From Paramarasmius palmivorus (Eukaryota > Basidiomycota > Agaricomycetes > Agaricales > Marasmiaceae), in the NCBI GenBank assembly GCA_037176845.1, contig JAYKXP010000143.1:48719-112718 (forward strand): a stretch of DNA of 64,000 nucleotides, in the 5' to 3' direction. The translations under genes were made by a program, and so were the position numbers. Position 1 is the first letter of the stretch, and the number at the start of each line of letters is the position of its first letter. The notes below the pieces were generated by a model, which ran no database searches, was not told the DNA's origin, and worked only from the letters and a program-made list of their open reading frames with translations. Shown here piece by piece: positions 36,780 through 48,137 of the stretch.

Positions 36780-37879
36780 ATCAGATAAAAAAAGAAAGAG
36801 ATTCGTACTAACTCACGAGTACACCGCTGCCGCCATAAAAAACATCTCTGCTAAAAGCAGACAACCGATATCACGGTGAGTGAACCGGATATCGACCAAC
36901 AACGCATCGAAAAAGAGGACGTTGCGAGATCGTCCGCAAATGGTTCGCTTTGAAACACCTGAGATGCATTTGAGTACCAACCAGTATGGGAAGAACGCGA
37001 CATACATACCTTGAATCTGAGAGTATATCGACTTCCTAATAATAACTCATTGACCTTGATTAACAATTCCTTGACTATGCTTTTCTCAACAAAGCTGGAG
37101 TTGGCATTAGCGTCATTTTAGACCTTTCAGACCGCTGGGCAATTGAACGTTTGAACCCTGCACGCCGTAGCTCCAGGCAAATGCTGCGCTCGATAGAGGA
37201 GCTGAATGATGAGCGGCTCATGTCGTCTTCCGCGGTCTCCCCCTTTTGCGCGTCATGCTGGGCAGGGAACGTGGGTGACAGCGGGGCGGGAGGATGTGAG
37301 GAGCGAAGGGGAGGTTGGCGTAGGACCAAAAGGGCTGGGGAGTCGGGATGCGGCTTCACATTCTGGATGTTCCTTCAAGACTCGGCCATTCTTGTTCTTC
37401 GTCGAGCCCACCCAACCAGAACACGGTTTCTAACCCTTCAAAACAGCCTGTCCTATTTTCAACTTCCCAGAACCCAGAACCGAGAAAAGGATAACAGGGT
37501 TTTCATGTGCGCTGGTGCCTCTGAACGGGATGGGCTACGCCGCTACAGATACAGCGAAGTGGGCTCGAAAAGTCGGATTGGAGGTATTAGGAAAGATAGG
37601 TGTGGAGGGATAGGTGTTCGTCAAACGGTGGACGGATACAGCTGCAGCGTTGTGAGGTGCAAGGAAGCGTCGTATTGGTAACCAGTGAATGGGAGTTGGG
37701 ATAAAAGTCGAGGTGTCGGGGAATTCAAGCGTGTTGGAGCTGTTGTTAATGCGGAGTTGTTTTATCGGAAGGTATGGCAAGGAAGGAGGAAATCATTTTG
37801 GGGTGACCGAAGAGCTCGTGTAGAAGGCTTCATAGACGAGGTGCTGGAGAGCCCATTAGTCGTCTGTAGATAGCCAGTG
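36780..37879. repeat. Duplicated block F', copy of 16.80-17.90 k
   Basis: This aligns with the left block F and keeps the family-2 intron. The exon frame after the intron (VDIRFTHRDIGCLLLAE) corresponds to VWFIRRDSGCLLLVD in the left copy, then ends at a premature break near 36813. A plus-strand 176-aa ORF (37151-37681) is not kept. Confidence 0.6.
36959..37009 (-). other. Recurrent intron, family 2, copy 3
   Basis: A 51-nt minus-strand intron: donor GTATGTATG, acceptor GCATCTCAG; same place as 17066-17118. Confidence 0.65.
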
Positions 37880-40870
37880 TGGACAACAGGATACGTACCA
37901 TTGACTACCTTTTCATGAGAGGTACGTATATCCATGGAGGAGACGAGAAGGACAACATTGTGGGCAGCGGAAAAACTAATCGTGATGGAAAAGAGTCGAG
38001 AGCAAGAGGCGCGTCGGAGAGAAAACACGACTCTCTCAACAACGCTCATCTCACGCGTCTCATCGTCACACTGCGGACGCTATGAACACGACAACGGGCA
38101 GGCCGCAATTCTATGGACTAGTCAGGTTTGAGTAGGGCATTACCAGGCATTTTTGGGCTTGGTGGAGACGCGTGACTAGCGGTACTGGTACGTTCTCTCC
38201 TCTACGTCTTTTCTTACCAAGGCCAACACTTGTGCATGGATCTCTAGATCTCTACTACTCTGACCGGGTACTGCAGAAACACACATACTTCGTGTCACTC
38301 GTCTTATTACAGTCGCGGTACGTTCTATCTGATAATCTACAGTACCATTCGTATCTTGACTCTTCAGTATTTCACAGGCTAGTTCATACGGGACTCTTTC
38401 CGTAACCTATTCGCAACGAAGAATCCGGAATCGTGTCGCTACCGGAGGTTAACTTACTGGGTGCTTTGTAGTATCCTCCGCCTGTGGTATGTTCTCCGCA
38501 CCTTTTCCGCGAATATGACACCAATTCATCTCAAAGTCTTTCTTGCCAAGGCACATGCAACGATTCTCATGTAGGCTCCAGGTGAAGACATATTCTATGA
38601 CACACAAAGAACGATCGGGTACGCCGGACAGATCTGAACTAGCAGCAATCCATCAACACCCTTACCGCTCGAAGAAGACGACCACGACAGCCTCGCCCGA
38701 ACACCAAGAACCAACATAATCTTGTTGGGGATTCTCTGACTTGGATCCGAGGTACGTGTTCTACGTCTTTTTCCATGGTCCTAACACTGATTCCCCTTCC
38801 TTAGCAAAAACCACGCAGCGGTTCTCTCTGCAATACCTTGGCCTGCGAAAAGATCGCCCCTGCATGCCAAACACGTCTGAATTAGCGATCCATCGACACA
38901 AGGGCCAGTATCAAGCATCATACAGCACGGAACGCCAGCCAAAAGTAAGAGTATCTTCAGATTGGGTACGTCCAACACGTTCTATTCTATTCGTTCGTTC
39001 ATTCGTATACCAGCATATCTAGATTCGTACATCACTCAAGGAGCCAGACGATAAACGAGCTTTTTGAATGAGGATACCCTCGGAATTGAGGCCAGTACCT
39101 ATGAATTCGTTCGTCGAGTACTATTGTTTAATGTACAATAACCGACGTTCTCTGAACCTCGTTTTCCGCGAGCCGCTGGCACTCGAGCTCGATGGTTGGT
39201 AACTATTGAATATGAAAGTTAGTTAGCGTGATCATCGTATCTCGAGGCGAAGGAACCAACAGCTGTCATGCCCAGACCTGCTTCCGAGAAGAAGCAAGGA
39301 TAATGAATGAATGACCTGAATAGTTTGGCGTTGACGTTTAGACGCCGCCGAGTATCTAGACCTTCGAATGAAACCATAGCGTACCGCAGACCCAAGAAAC
39401 ACCAGCTCTCCAGCTTCAAACCACCACCACGCAGCCGACCAAATTGTCCGAATAGCTCGAAGATTGGCGCGTACCAGTCTCATCGTTACTGAGTTGACGA
39501 GGACAGTGTTGACGTCGATACCTTCTCTCGTCTTGTCCGCGTCTTCTTGGGAGCGAACACGAACGCCAGCGCGCAGAATGACATGATGGGTGTTCCTGGA
39601 TGTTCTTCGCCCAAGTATCCAGGTCCATGCTTCATGTTCGAATCCATACATAAGATGGTATGCCAGACCCCAACTCATACAGAATGGGCTGCATGTACGT
39701 TCATACCCCGATCTCTAAAGATGTCGTTGTGAATGGTTCGGTTCCCTATGACGTTCGCGTTGTAGGCGAGGATACGGGGAGTTGAGAGGTGGTAGAGTGG
39801 GTTTTGAGACTCTAGACCGCGCATCAAGGTTGAGCAGAGCGGGATACGATAGCAAGCCCTGGTTTTTCTTCATCGGAGCAGACTTGAGGGATAGGTGTGT
39901 CAATTGAAATGCGACGCGAGGGAGTGTTGGCTGAGGAGACCTGAGGCTTGATTGGAGAAGAAATCGTGGAGAAGAGATGCTGTGAGGAAGGGATGGTCAT
40001 GGTAGTGAAAAGAAGGCCGAATACGCGGAACACTGTTCGGCTCTTTTTCGTGCGGGATTTGCTATCCTTTCGTCCATACTCAGGCTACGACAAGCAATAT
40101 TACCGGAGCCGTGAACTATGAGACTAGGCCGACTGGATGATGAAGCGTTGAAAGATCGCAATAGACGCGACTAATCCTCAGTATGATACCTGCCCGTTTG
40201 CATATATGAGATACAGGCTTTGGCATTTTCGACGCAGGCGAAGCTTACCCTAGCTCTGTCTTGCAACATCTTCTCTTTCCCAGCAAGACGGTGACCTCAA
40301 GGTCGAGACCGAGCTTGTCTTTCGCTCCTATTGTTGGCAGGGAATCGGTGTCGCCACCGATAGCGAGTGTCCAAAATTGCTGAACTTGGGCGACTTGGAT
40401 ACGGTCGACATTCCGGAGAGTTGAATGCCGGGTTTGCCTTCCTTTTCTTCAAAACGAGGATACTGTCAACCTAGAGAAAATAACGCAGAAAAGAGTCAGA
40501 GATTGACCAGGGTACAAAGAACAAAGCACCGGTGCGTACCACAGAATCTGTTTTCCCCCAAAGCTATAACTCGTTTCCATTGGTTGCAGGGTGTTGGTTG
40601 AAGAAATTGAACACGATTCGCCCCCTACTGCTGTCCAACACCCCAAGCCCGACTTCTCGATTTGCCAAATGCCCATTACGGTGTTCGATATATTCGTTTT
40701 CGCCATCTTAGACTTGCACAAAGCTTGCAAACGCATCTTGGGAGAGCGAGCAAGGCTCACACCTATTGCTACGTTGACTATCCAGCCGCGTTGACTTTGG
40801 AGATTCAGAGCGTGTCTGCAAACATGATCCGCGGCGACAATCTTCAAGGTCGGCTGGTATGGATGTCGTC
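37880..40870. repeat. Duplicated block G', copy of 17.90-20.88 k
   Basis: This aligns with the left block G. Plus-strand introns at 38318-38367 and 38752-38804 and the minus-strand intron at 40471-40539 are kept. A minus-strand frame of 148 codons (39232-39678) is longer here than in the left copy, where it is split (19114-19392 and 19509-19715). The exon below the intron at 40471 has a good minus-strand frame (NVDRIQVAQVQQFWTLAIGG ... LGLDLEVTVLLG) preceded by an in-frame TGA. Confidence 0.65.
40471..40539 (-). other. Recurrent intron, family 1, copy 8
   Basis: A 69-nt minus-strand intron: donor GTACGCACC, branch-like CTGAC, acceptor TTTTCTCTAG; the direct counterpart of 20448-20516. Confidence 0.65.
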
Positions 40871-41847
40871 TGAAGACGAGTAATTTGTCAATATGCCTTT
40901 GTGAGAAAGGATGAGGCGAACGTACGGTGGTGAATGCCTAACAACTTGCACTATATCCGCCGGAAGAAATGCCTAGCCTGCTATTTTGATACAATCGTCT
41001 GTGTCCTTGGAGGCGCTGATGAAAGGTAGGAGCAGCTTCAAGTGGTTCTACAGGCAGTGTGGTATTAGCGTAGCAGAGGCAGTTCGACGAGGTAGAAGAC
41101 GCACTTAAGCTACTACCCAGCTTTGCTAACGAAAAAGTGGACGTCGGTAAATCTGCGGCATAAGATCCAGGAGACCAGTCGATAGGATGTCTAGTGCCTG
41201 CGCGAACTGGAGCAGTTTGGCGTCGTTGGGTGTGAGGTGTAGATGGGTAAGGATGTTTGCAACGGAGGGCATGTCTTGAGCTGGCGGGGGTACCAGTATG
41301 TGCTGAGAAGTAGGCTTGCGATGGGAAGCCGTCTTTTGTCTTTGGGTTGATGTGGTCGACGTCAAAGGGAAAGAAATTCGCCGCCCGAGTTGCCCGGTCT
41401 GAACAAAACGTCGCACGGCTGTTCCTTGCATCCGCGCAATGTTTTTGGTGTGGTTTTGTTCTTGTTCGCTCGACGTCTTACTGATGCTACTCTTTGTAGG
41501 GCTCTATGGTGCTACTATCCCAGACCTATTCTCACTCAACACGCCCAAAACACGCTGCTAATACTCATCTAACGCCAGAAGGACGCAACTTCATCCACCC
41601 GAACACATCGACATCGCTTGGACTGGCTGGCCAGCCTGCGATGTACAGGATGCACCACGCTACCTCCTCGTTTCATTCCTCCTGCCAACCACGATAGGCA
41701 AGTACGATACTATCAAAGCCTGCTCTCACTAAATATAAAAGCCTACAGCACTCCGCCTCATGTTCACAGTTCTACAGCATCCTGCCCTTTGCCCTCAACC
41801 ACTGCCATCTCCCTCCCTAGTTCTTCTCCTCCCTAGTGTTCTTCGAC
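40871..41847. repeat. Spacer and upstream part of block D' (from about 41.36 k)
   Basis: Bases 40871-41360 show no recognised gene. From about 41360 the sequence aligns with the 5' flank of the 28828 gene, including the A/T box near 41732 about 116 bp before the ATG at 41848. Confidence 0.45.
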
Positions 41848-43386
41848 ATGCCTCATAATATCAACTCTCGGAAGATCCAAGGCGGAACCTTTAACGACGT
41901 TGGCCGCGATCAGACGAACAACACCTACCGTGGTCGAGTCGTTGGACATCATGTCCAGATTGAAACAATGACCGTAGGCTGTTCTCACAGCCAGCAGTCA
42001 GTGAAACGTACAATGTACGATGAGGTGAACACATTCTGCTTAATGAGTCGGTCAATCTGCTCATCAATGCTTTTCAGTTCGAATACATCAAACTCGGACA
42101 AATCATTCCACTGGAAACCCTTTCCACCGAAGACCTTTCACAGCTTGAACTCAGCTATCGCAGCGGACGAATGGTAGGACGACTGAAGACTCGCGTGACG
42201 ACCTGTACAGTCACCATAGGCCACGACAAGGACTCGAAACTCGTCGCTATGATGTACGAAGGAGAAGATGCTCAAAAGGCTTGGGAGCATGATTTTCAAT
42301 ACATATCGGGGATCAAGTAAGTCTCAAGAACAATTCTTCATTATTCCTTCGCTAACATTCACCTTAAGGGAACCAGGATATGCCCACTTGTTCGGCATCA
42401 ACCAGTCTTCTCAAATCCCAATGTTAATTTTTCACCGTAGGACACCCTCCCATCTCCCCTTCCCACCACACATTTTAACACTACCCCCAGATACAGAACA
42501 TACACCAGTAACAAGCATGCAAGTGAAGGATTTGGACGGCCTTCTCCGGAGACTCTCATGGATGTTTTACGATCTTGTCAAGAAGAGACGTCAGTGCTAC
42601 ATACCCATTCTTCCTTCTCAACATGTATTCTGACCAAATCCATAGCTTACCTCCAGTATGACACTGTCAATTTCAACTTTGGGTCAGCAATGATGACATT
42701 TTTGTGAATAGCTGGTTTCCGTGGTTAGTCAATGGTGCAGCCTACCTGTTCTTCCCACCTAGAGTGTATTCTGATAAAATGTACAGATGGCCATCTCCCA
42801 GATGGCATGCAAGGTCTGGTAACGCAACTATACTTGTCCCAGACAAGACTTCAATATGGATCAAGCCCAAAGGAATGGGATCAGGTCCTCCAGCAGGTCT
42901 TACACCTTTTACATGTTTGGGGGTGTGAGATTGACTCTGAGGCTGGTAAGAAGGATAAATGGAAGTGGGTAAGGGTCAAGGATTCTGGTTCTATTCACGG
43001 TGTGTTACCTGCCCATCTTGTACTCAACTGTTACACTAAGAATCCCTCTCCCAGAATTGCATGACAATGAAGATAGGCCTGATATGCATTCATGGGCTAC
43101 TTACTCAAGTGAAGGTATGTCCCTTGTCCAGCTGGCAACTGTCTGGAGTTTCCTAAGCTTATTTGTGATGCCAATAGAGGATGAAGATTGGTTGTCATTT
43201 GGTGCTGATTCATATACATCAGAAGATGAAGGTACACATCCAGCTCATACTCACCTTAGATCTGTCAAGCTCATCATGAAATGTCTAGGGAATGAAGGAG
43301 ATTGGTTATCATCTTATGTTGATTCATATATCCCAGAAGATGATACTGAAGATGACGAAGTGATTCTATACCCTCGTTCAAATTGA
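41848..43386 (+). pseudogene. Agaricomycete-type GGTFNDV-motif protein, copy 2 (broken)
   Basis: This paralogue of the 28828 gene starts at the matching ATG with MPHNINSRKIQGGTFNDVG. Exon 1 (41848-42316) is one base shorter than in copy 1; the deletion near 42030-42060 shifts the frame. Intron 1 (42317-42368) has a perfect GTAAGT donor where copy 1 has GTCAGT. Exon 2 is 42369-42589, intron 2 is 42590-42645. Exon 3 opens YLQYDTVNF, without the stop seen in copy 1, then meets the shared frame break before NDDIFVNSWFPWLVNGAAYLFF. The last intron is 43000-43054. The final exon (to 43386) encodes an acidic, non-basic tail (EDEDWLSFGADSYTSEDE) unrelated to that of copy 1. Function unknown. Confidence 0.55.
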
Positions 43387-44469
43387 TGTCACATTGCTTG
43401 GTCAATGGTTTCAATACACTGTAGTACAGTATAGAACACTAATCTTTCGGTAACCACACAATACATAGGACAGTGAGATCTAGTGCCTTGTGTACACAGT
43501 GTGCTCTCCATACATGTTCCAATCCCCCTGACTGTGTTTCCTTTTCCATGTAATTGCCTCCTCATCCATATCACACCCACTAAGAATTGCTTTTTGATAG
43601 ACAAAAAACTATCTTGACACAATATGTTTCCTACTGAAAAAGACAGCCCACATTCTCTGATGTGTTTTTATCCTTGAGAAATCCTTCAGAACAAATCCAA
43701 TTAGCTGGCAATGGTTTTTTTGAATGAAAAAGTGCATCCAAAAACTATAGGTGTCTCATTTGTCTAGAAATATTTTCTTTTCGGATGGGTGTTTGGCTAT
43801 CAGACAGTGATTTCTTGTGGGTGTGTATCTTTCTGTTTTGCATGGAACAGACATAGTAGTGTCTGGGAGTCGAGCCTTGCCAGTAGCTTGAGAGGGAAGC
43901 TTGGCTGTACTGTGGTAGTTGGATTTGAGTGGCCTGCTGGAGGGGAATAGATGTCTGTAGGGGCCACATTGAAGACAAACTGGCAGAGGTAGGTGCAATA
44001 AAGGGTGTGGTGGGTCACAAGTGCACAATAGGATGATGCTTCAAGGCTGCTTCCACCAGAACATTTTTGAGGGAGAGAGTGGCATGTGAGGTAGTACATA
44101 TCATTTGATATTTATGTTGGCTGGAGGTTATTTGGACAAAGAAAACTGTTAAGAAAGAAGGATGAGATTCACCAGATGACAAGAGGAGGCCTACATTACT
44201 ACATGCCTGCTTGATTTCATTTGTTCTCAACTTATTGATACAGCACAGTCAATAATGGGAGCATAGAAGATCATTAAGAGATCTTTGGAGGGCAGAGAAC
44301 AATGTTGAGATGTTGATCTTGTTGAAGAGACATCATGGTGGTCAGAGTGGAGGTGCATAACTCAACAAACAGCATTTTGATCTTGCCTCTATGTACACTC
44401 TTTCGCGTACAGGAACTAAAAGTCACATAGCTCCTTGTACCAAAGCTATATCATACAAAGATACTACAA
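43387..44469. repeat. Block E copy IV (about 43.75-44.33 k) with flanks
   Basis: Read on the minus strand, 44230-43750 resembles block E (shared TCTGGTGAATCTCAT and CTACCTC-CATG segments) but is the most diverged copy and its frames differ. A minus-strand 99-aa and a 90-aa frame overlap here; neither has a known domain. The first 350 bases are the A/T-rich 3' flank of the 41848 gene. Confidence 0.45.
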
Positions 44470-44634
44470 GCATAAGAGATACAAAAGGTAAAGATCTCTG
44501 GTAAGATAGACAGTACAAATGCAATAGCTAAACTCCCTGCCCCTGACACTGCCCTGCCGTCTATTCTAAATCTACCTTAAGCACCTTTTTGTATGACACA
44601 AGGTAGGTTTGGGTATAGCCAACGATACCTCAAG

Positions 44635-44688
44635 CTTGAAGTAGTGAAACATGTCAGAAAGGCAAAGCACTGAGGAGTTGAGACTTAC
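44635..44688 (-). other. Recurrent intron, family 3, copy 2
   Basis: A 54-nt minus-strand intron: donor GTAAGTC, branch CTGAC, acceptor TTCAAG. Confidence 0.6.
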
Positions 44689-44815
44689 ATGTTGAATGTA
44701 CCGTCTACTAACCATCAGTGAATACAAGATTCCCAACTCAACTGCATGTCCTAAATCTTGTTGCAGCGACCCAGAAGAGGAGCATACTGCATGGTTCAAA
44801 AGGAGCCAATGACAT

Positions 44816-44862
44816 CTGAGATGTATATGAGTACTGAATAACATGAGAAGAACATGTCTCAC
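44816..44862 (-). other. Recurrent intron, family 2, copy 4
   Basis: A 47-nt minus-strand intron: donor GTGAGAC, acceptor CATCTCAG; counterpart of 5964-6010. Confidence 0.55.
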
Positions 44863-45731
44863 ATATCTGAGAATGTACAGGCCTGGATGTCTTCCCAGTC
44901 TCACAAATGAACTGGATACCAAAGGTTGGCGGAAGGTTGGAGCATTCTTTTTGCTAAGCCTTGTATGTCCCAGCTGGATGGAGGTACACACTCTCTTCCT
45001 AGTTTGAGGGGCGGTAAGATTGGAGAACCTGATGAATGAAGACGAGGATGTCATCATGGTGTCAGCTGATGGCGGTTGGGTATGGTACGAGGAACATCAA
45101 AGTCTGCATCGTAGAGTATGACTTCAGATTCCATGAGATGGTTCTTCAAGATCACGCTGTACTTGTCCTTCGTTGAGAACACCTGGCCAAGAGGTCTCCA
45201 TCTTGCAAGTCCAAGTGTTCTATACCAGAGAGCAATCCTGAAGCAACATATACTCCAGCTGCCTGCCCGACTTGCTCTTTCAGACCACTCAAGAACATCA
45301 TATCGTCGCCTCCAAAAGTCTACATTCCAGCATGAGAAAGCCAGGCTTGGTCTGCCTGAAGGAATGTAGGCCATTTGTACTGCCTAGCTAGGTTGAAAGG
45401 TCGAAGGAGATACTCGGGAAGGAGGTTGTGTTTGGTATTGTAATCCTTGTCCTCTACAACACATCCTGGTCCCAAATACAAGGTAGATCTGTGGAATATT
45501 CATGTGATCAAAGATACACCCATGGAGTGGTGACAGATACAAGTAGCCTCGCCATTGGTGCTGGTGTAGAACTTGGGGATTGAGATATGTTGGGTGCAGT
45601 ATGGCGGAGGAAGTTCTATCAGTAGTTACGTTCTCAGCTTGTTCATATAGGAGAAGACTGGAAACAAGTATATTAGCCTCAGCACATGGCTAGCATGAAC
45701 GAGTTTGAAGAGACTACGCACCGTTGTTATG

Positions 45732-46072
45732 CTGGGCCTGGATTGGAGTGCTACATTGGTATAGATAGGAATAGGATTATAGGAATAGGGAATATTAGCA
45801 CGTCCAGGTCTCAGTGTTGCACAATAATCATGATAGCTATATACCGCCAAATAGTATGACTTAAGTGTCATCGGCTTCCCATATGTTGGTGTATCCCTTA
45901 GGTGGGGTCGCATATGCAATGTGTATATAGTGAGGCATGCTCTGTTGTGTAGACAAGGCACTATAGCTCAGTGGTTAGAGCACCTAACATGTAATCAGGA
46001 GGTCTGGGGTTCGACTCCCCATGGCGCCACTCTTGTTTCAACTTGGGATACAGTTAGCAGACTCTTTACCGT
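45732..46072. mobile_element. 341-bp insertion carrying a tRNA-like sequence
   Basis: Comparison with the empty site in block A (near 6870) shows extra sequence here. It is flanked by GTTGTTATG (45723-45731) and GTTGTTACG (46073-46081), a 9-bp direct repeat with one mismatch that occurs once in block A. I see no terminal inverted repeat, LTR ends or poly(A). The tRNA-like part lies in the 3' third, unlike a usual tRNA-derived SINE where it is at the 5' end. It may be a non-autonomous element or a captured genomic fragment. Confidence 0.5.
45957..46029 (+). tRNA. tRNA-Thr(TGT)-like, with two stem mismatches
   Basis: The 73-nt sequence folds as a tRNA. Acceptor GGCACTA pairs with TGGCGCC; the D arm is GCTC...GAGC; the anticodon loop CATGTAA has TGT at 45990-45992; the T arm TGGGG/CCCCA with TTCGACT loop is perfect; the discriminator base is A. 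One A-C mismatch lies in the acceptor stem and one in the anticodon stem; both would pair if an A were G. It is likely a decaying gene or a pseudogene, though the A and B boxes look intact. A protein-like frame over it is only a shadow. Confidence 0.75.
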
Positions 46073-47692
46073 GTTGTTACGTCTAGTAATCGTGATCGCA
46101 GAAAGAGTCAAGAGCAACAAGGCGCACTCGCTTCCTCTCAAGCACCAAAGAAGCTGTCAAGAGCTCTGACTTGGAGACTCATTCTCAGAATGTTAAACGA
46201 TGAGACTAACACCATCATGCTTGCTCCCCGTACTATTCATCACCACCCTTATCCCTTTTTGCCCTCTTTGAGCCTAATACCCAGTGTTGGTATGTAGCTA
46301 GCGCCAATGAGGTCAGTAAAGGACATTTCTTCAAGCTCTGAAGGGGTGTATATGCCTGTCAGGTGGAGAGTTGATTGTCCAGTATTGGTGTGCATCTCAT
46401 AACCTGAGGCGGCCTTCATTCTTCCTGTAGTCTTTGGTATCAATTCCTCGTATATCTCGCGTCTTTCTGAAGTGAACAACGTGTAAAATGGCGACAATGG
46501 GACGAATTAGGCAAGGTTGGCGGGTCATCAAGAGGTACGGTATTTCAACCTTGTGTTGTCCTTCATATGCTGGTCCTTTTTCTGTGAAGGTCTACCCAAT
46601 ATCCTAGAGATAGATTCGATGTTCATGAATGGAAATGAAGACTCCAGCTTCTGGGGGCTTTGTTGGTGAAGCTGGGGTGTACAGGTGTTTGATGTAGGAG
46701 CCAAAGGTACAGGGGAAATGCGATAATAAAGTGATACCGCTGGGATGTGAAGCAGAAGAGTGCAAGGGCAGTTATTGACCACAGGCTTCATCACCAGAGG
46801 GTGTGGGTATGGAGGGAGATGGCCGTAGTGATATTACTGAATGTTCTGGGTCAGGATGAAGTGCTGTTGGACGAAGGCATATGAGCTTTACCAGTGATCG
46901 GAAAAGAGAAACTGTGTACTGAACGATATCTTCCATTTTCAACTGTTGATCCAAACACTGGTGATCTTCTTGAACAGCCCAGCAAAATAACTCTGAAGTT
47001 GAGAGGCAGAGGAATGGTAGAAAAAATCGTGGTGGTGGTTGTTGACAATGAAGAGAACATTGCGTTTGGCATTGTTTATGGTGCGGTCCGGTTGTCCGGG
47101 CAGGTCTGCGGCACAAAAATTGCGGTTCTTTCAATGCCTTCAAGCCATTCAGACAAGGACAACCTTTAGACACACCAAGGGAGCAAGATCAAAGTTGGCT
47201 GAATTGTATTCTCAGTGCATACAGTCTGTTTCTGAACTCTTTGCCCCATATCTTGACCTGATCTTGACTATCATTGTACAGTTGAGGACCTTCATGCAAT
47301 GCCCTTTCAATGCTCCTTCTCTGAGCCCCAAGAATTAGGATGCGACTAAAAGAGACAGACTCAATCAGCTAAATACTACCATAATGGACGATATCCGAGT
47401 TAACAAAACCAGACCTCTGCGCTGTCATTCAGCCATTTTCAATCTCGAGCTCTGAGTCTCCAATGGCAACCAGTTCTCCCTCTGCGGCATTACCATCTCT
47501 CGCATCTTCATACTACACAGATACTCCACCTCAATTCCTACCAAAGTACCAGCTCACAAATGAGAGTACCCATGATCATTGATTACACCTATCACACCTA
47601 CACCTGCAAATATGTGCCTACATCTCCTTTTGCCCATACCCATTCTCCTTCCTATTGATCCTGATTTTATGATGCTCCATCTAGAACATGGG

Positions 47693-48137
47693 TGTGATGG
47701 AGCGTAGCTTTTTCCTTTCATTTCTCTAAGTCCCCTTATCTATTTTCTTATCTTCATCTTATCATTTTCCACTTATATCATGTACAGCCTCTCATCCACC
47801 GGAACATTCCACATCATTCTTCTATTATTCTACATCTTTCTGTATCATTCTGATTGCTTACTTGTACAATTCTCACTGAGACAGACTCTTCACATATAAA
47901 CCATAGCTGCAGATGCCTAGTTCCCCATCTTGACCTCTTGGTCATTTGGGCTAGGCAAGTCACCTTGTATTTTATTCCTTTAGTTATGCTAACTTGGTCA
48001 TTTGGGCTAGTATCTGACTTGTGTCTGCCTGCTCAACGTTGTATAGTGCCCTGTGCCTACGCCGGATCACCCCCTCTTCCCTTATCATCACTGCTCAGCA
48101 CCGCTATCTGTAGAGAGGTAGTTGGTCCGCCCTCACA
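47693..48137. mobile_element. Solo LTR (445 bp) with 5-bp target duplication
   Basis: The insertion begins TGTGA and ends TCACA and is flanked by ATGGG on both sides (47688-47692 and 48138-48142). Block A has the empty site with a single (CTGGG) copy. A TATA-like CATATAAACC lies at 47894-47903. Short inverted TG...CA ends, 5-bp duplication, size and lack of internal coding sequence fit an LTR left after recombination between two LTRs. It is unrelated by eye to the three copia LTRs here. Confidence 0.8.

Noticed and set aside
37151..37681. 176-aa plus-strand ORF in block F'
   Set aside because: The matching region at 17226-17618 is open only in part and in shifted frames; the minus strand carries the conserved intron.
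45921..46169. 82-aa ORF containing AQWLEHLTCNQEVWGSTPHGA
   Set aside because: This is the translation of the tRNA-Thr-like sequence, a well-known spurious ORF type.
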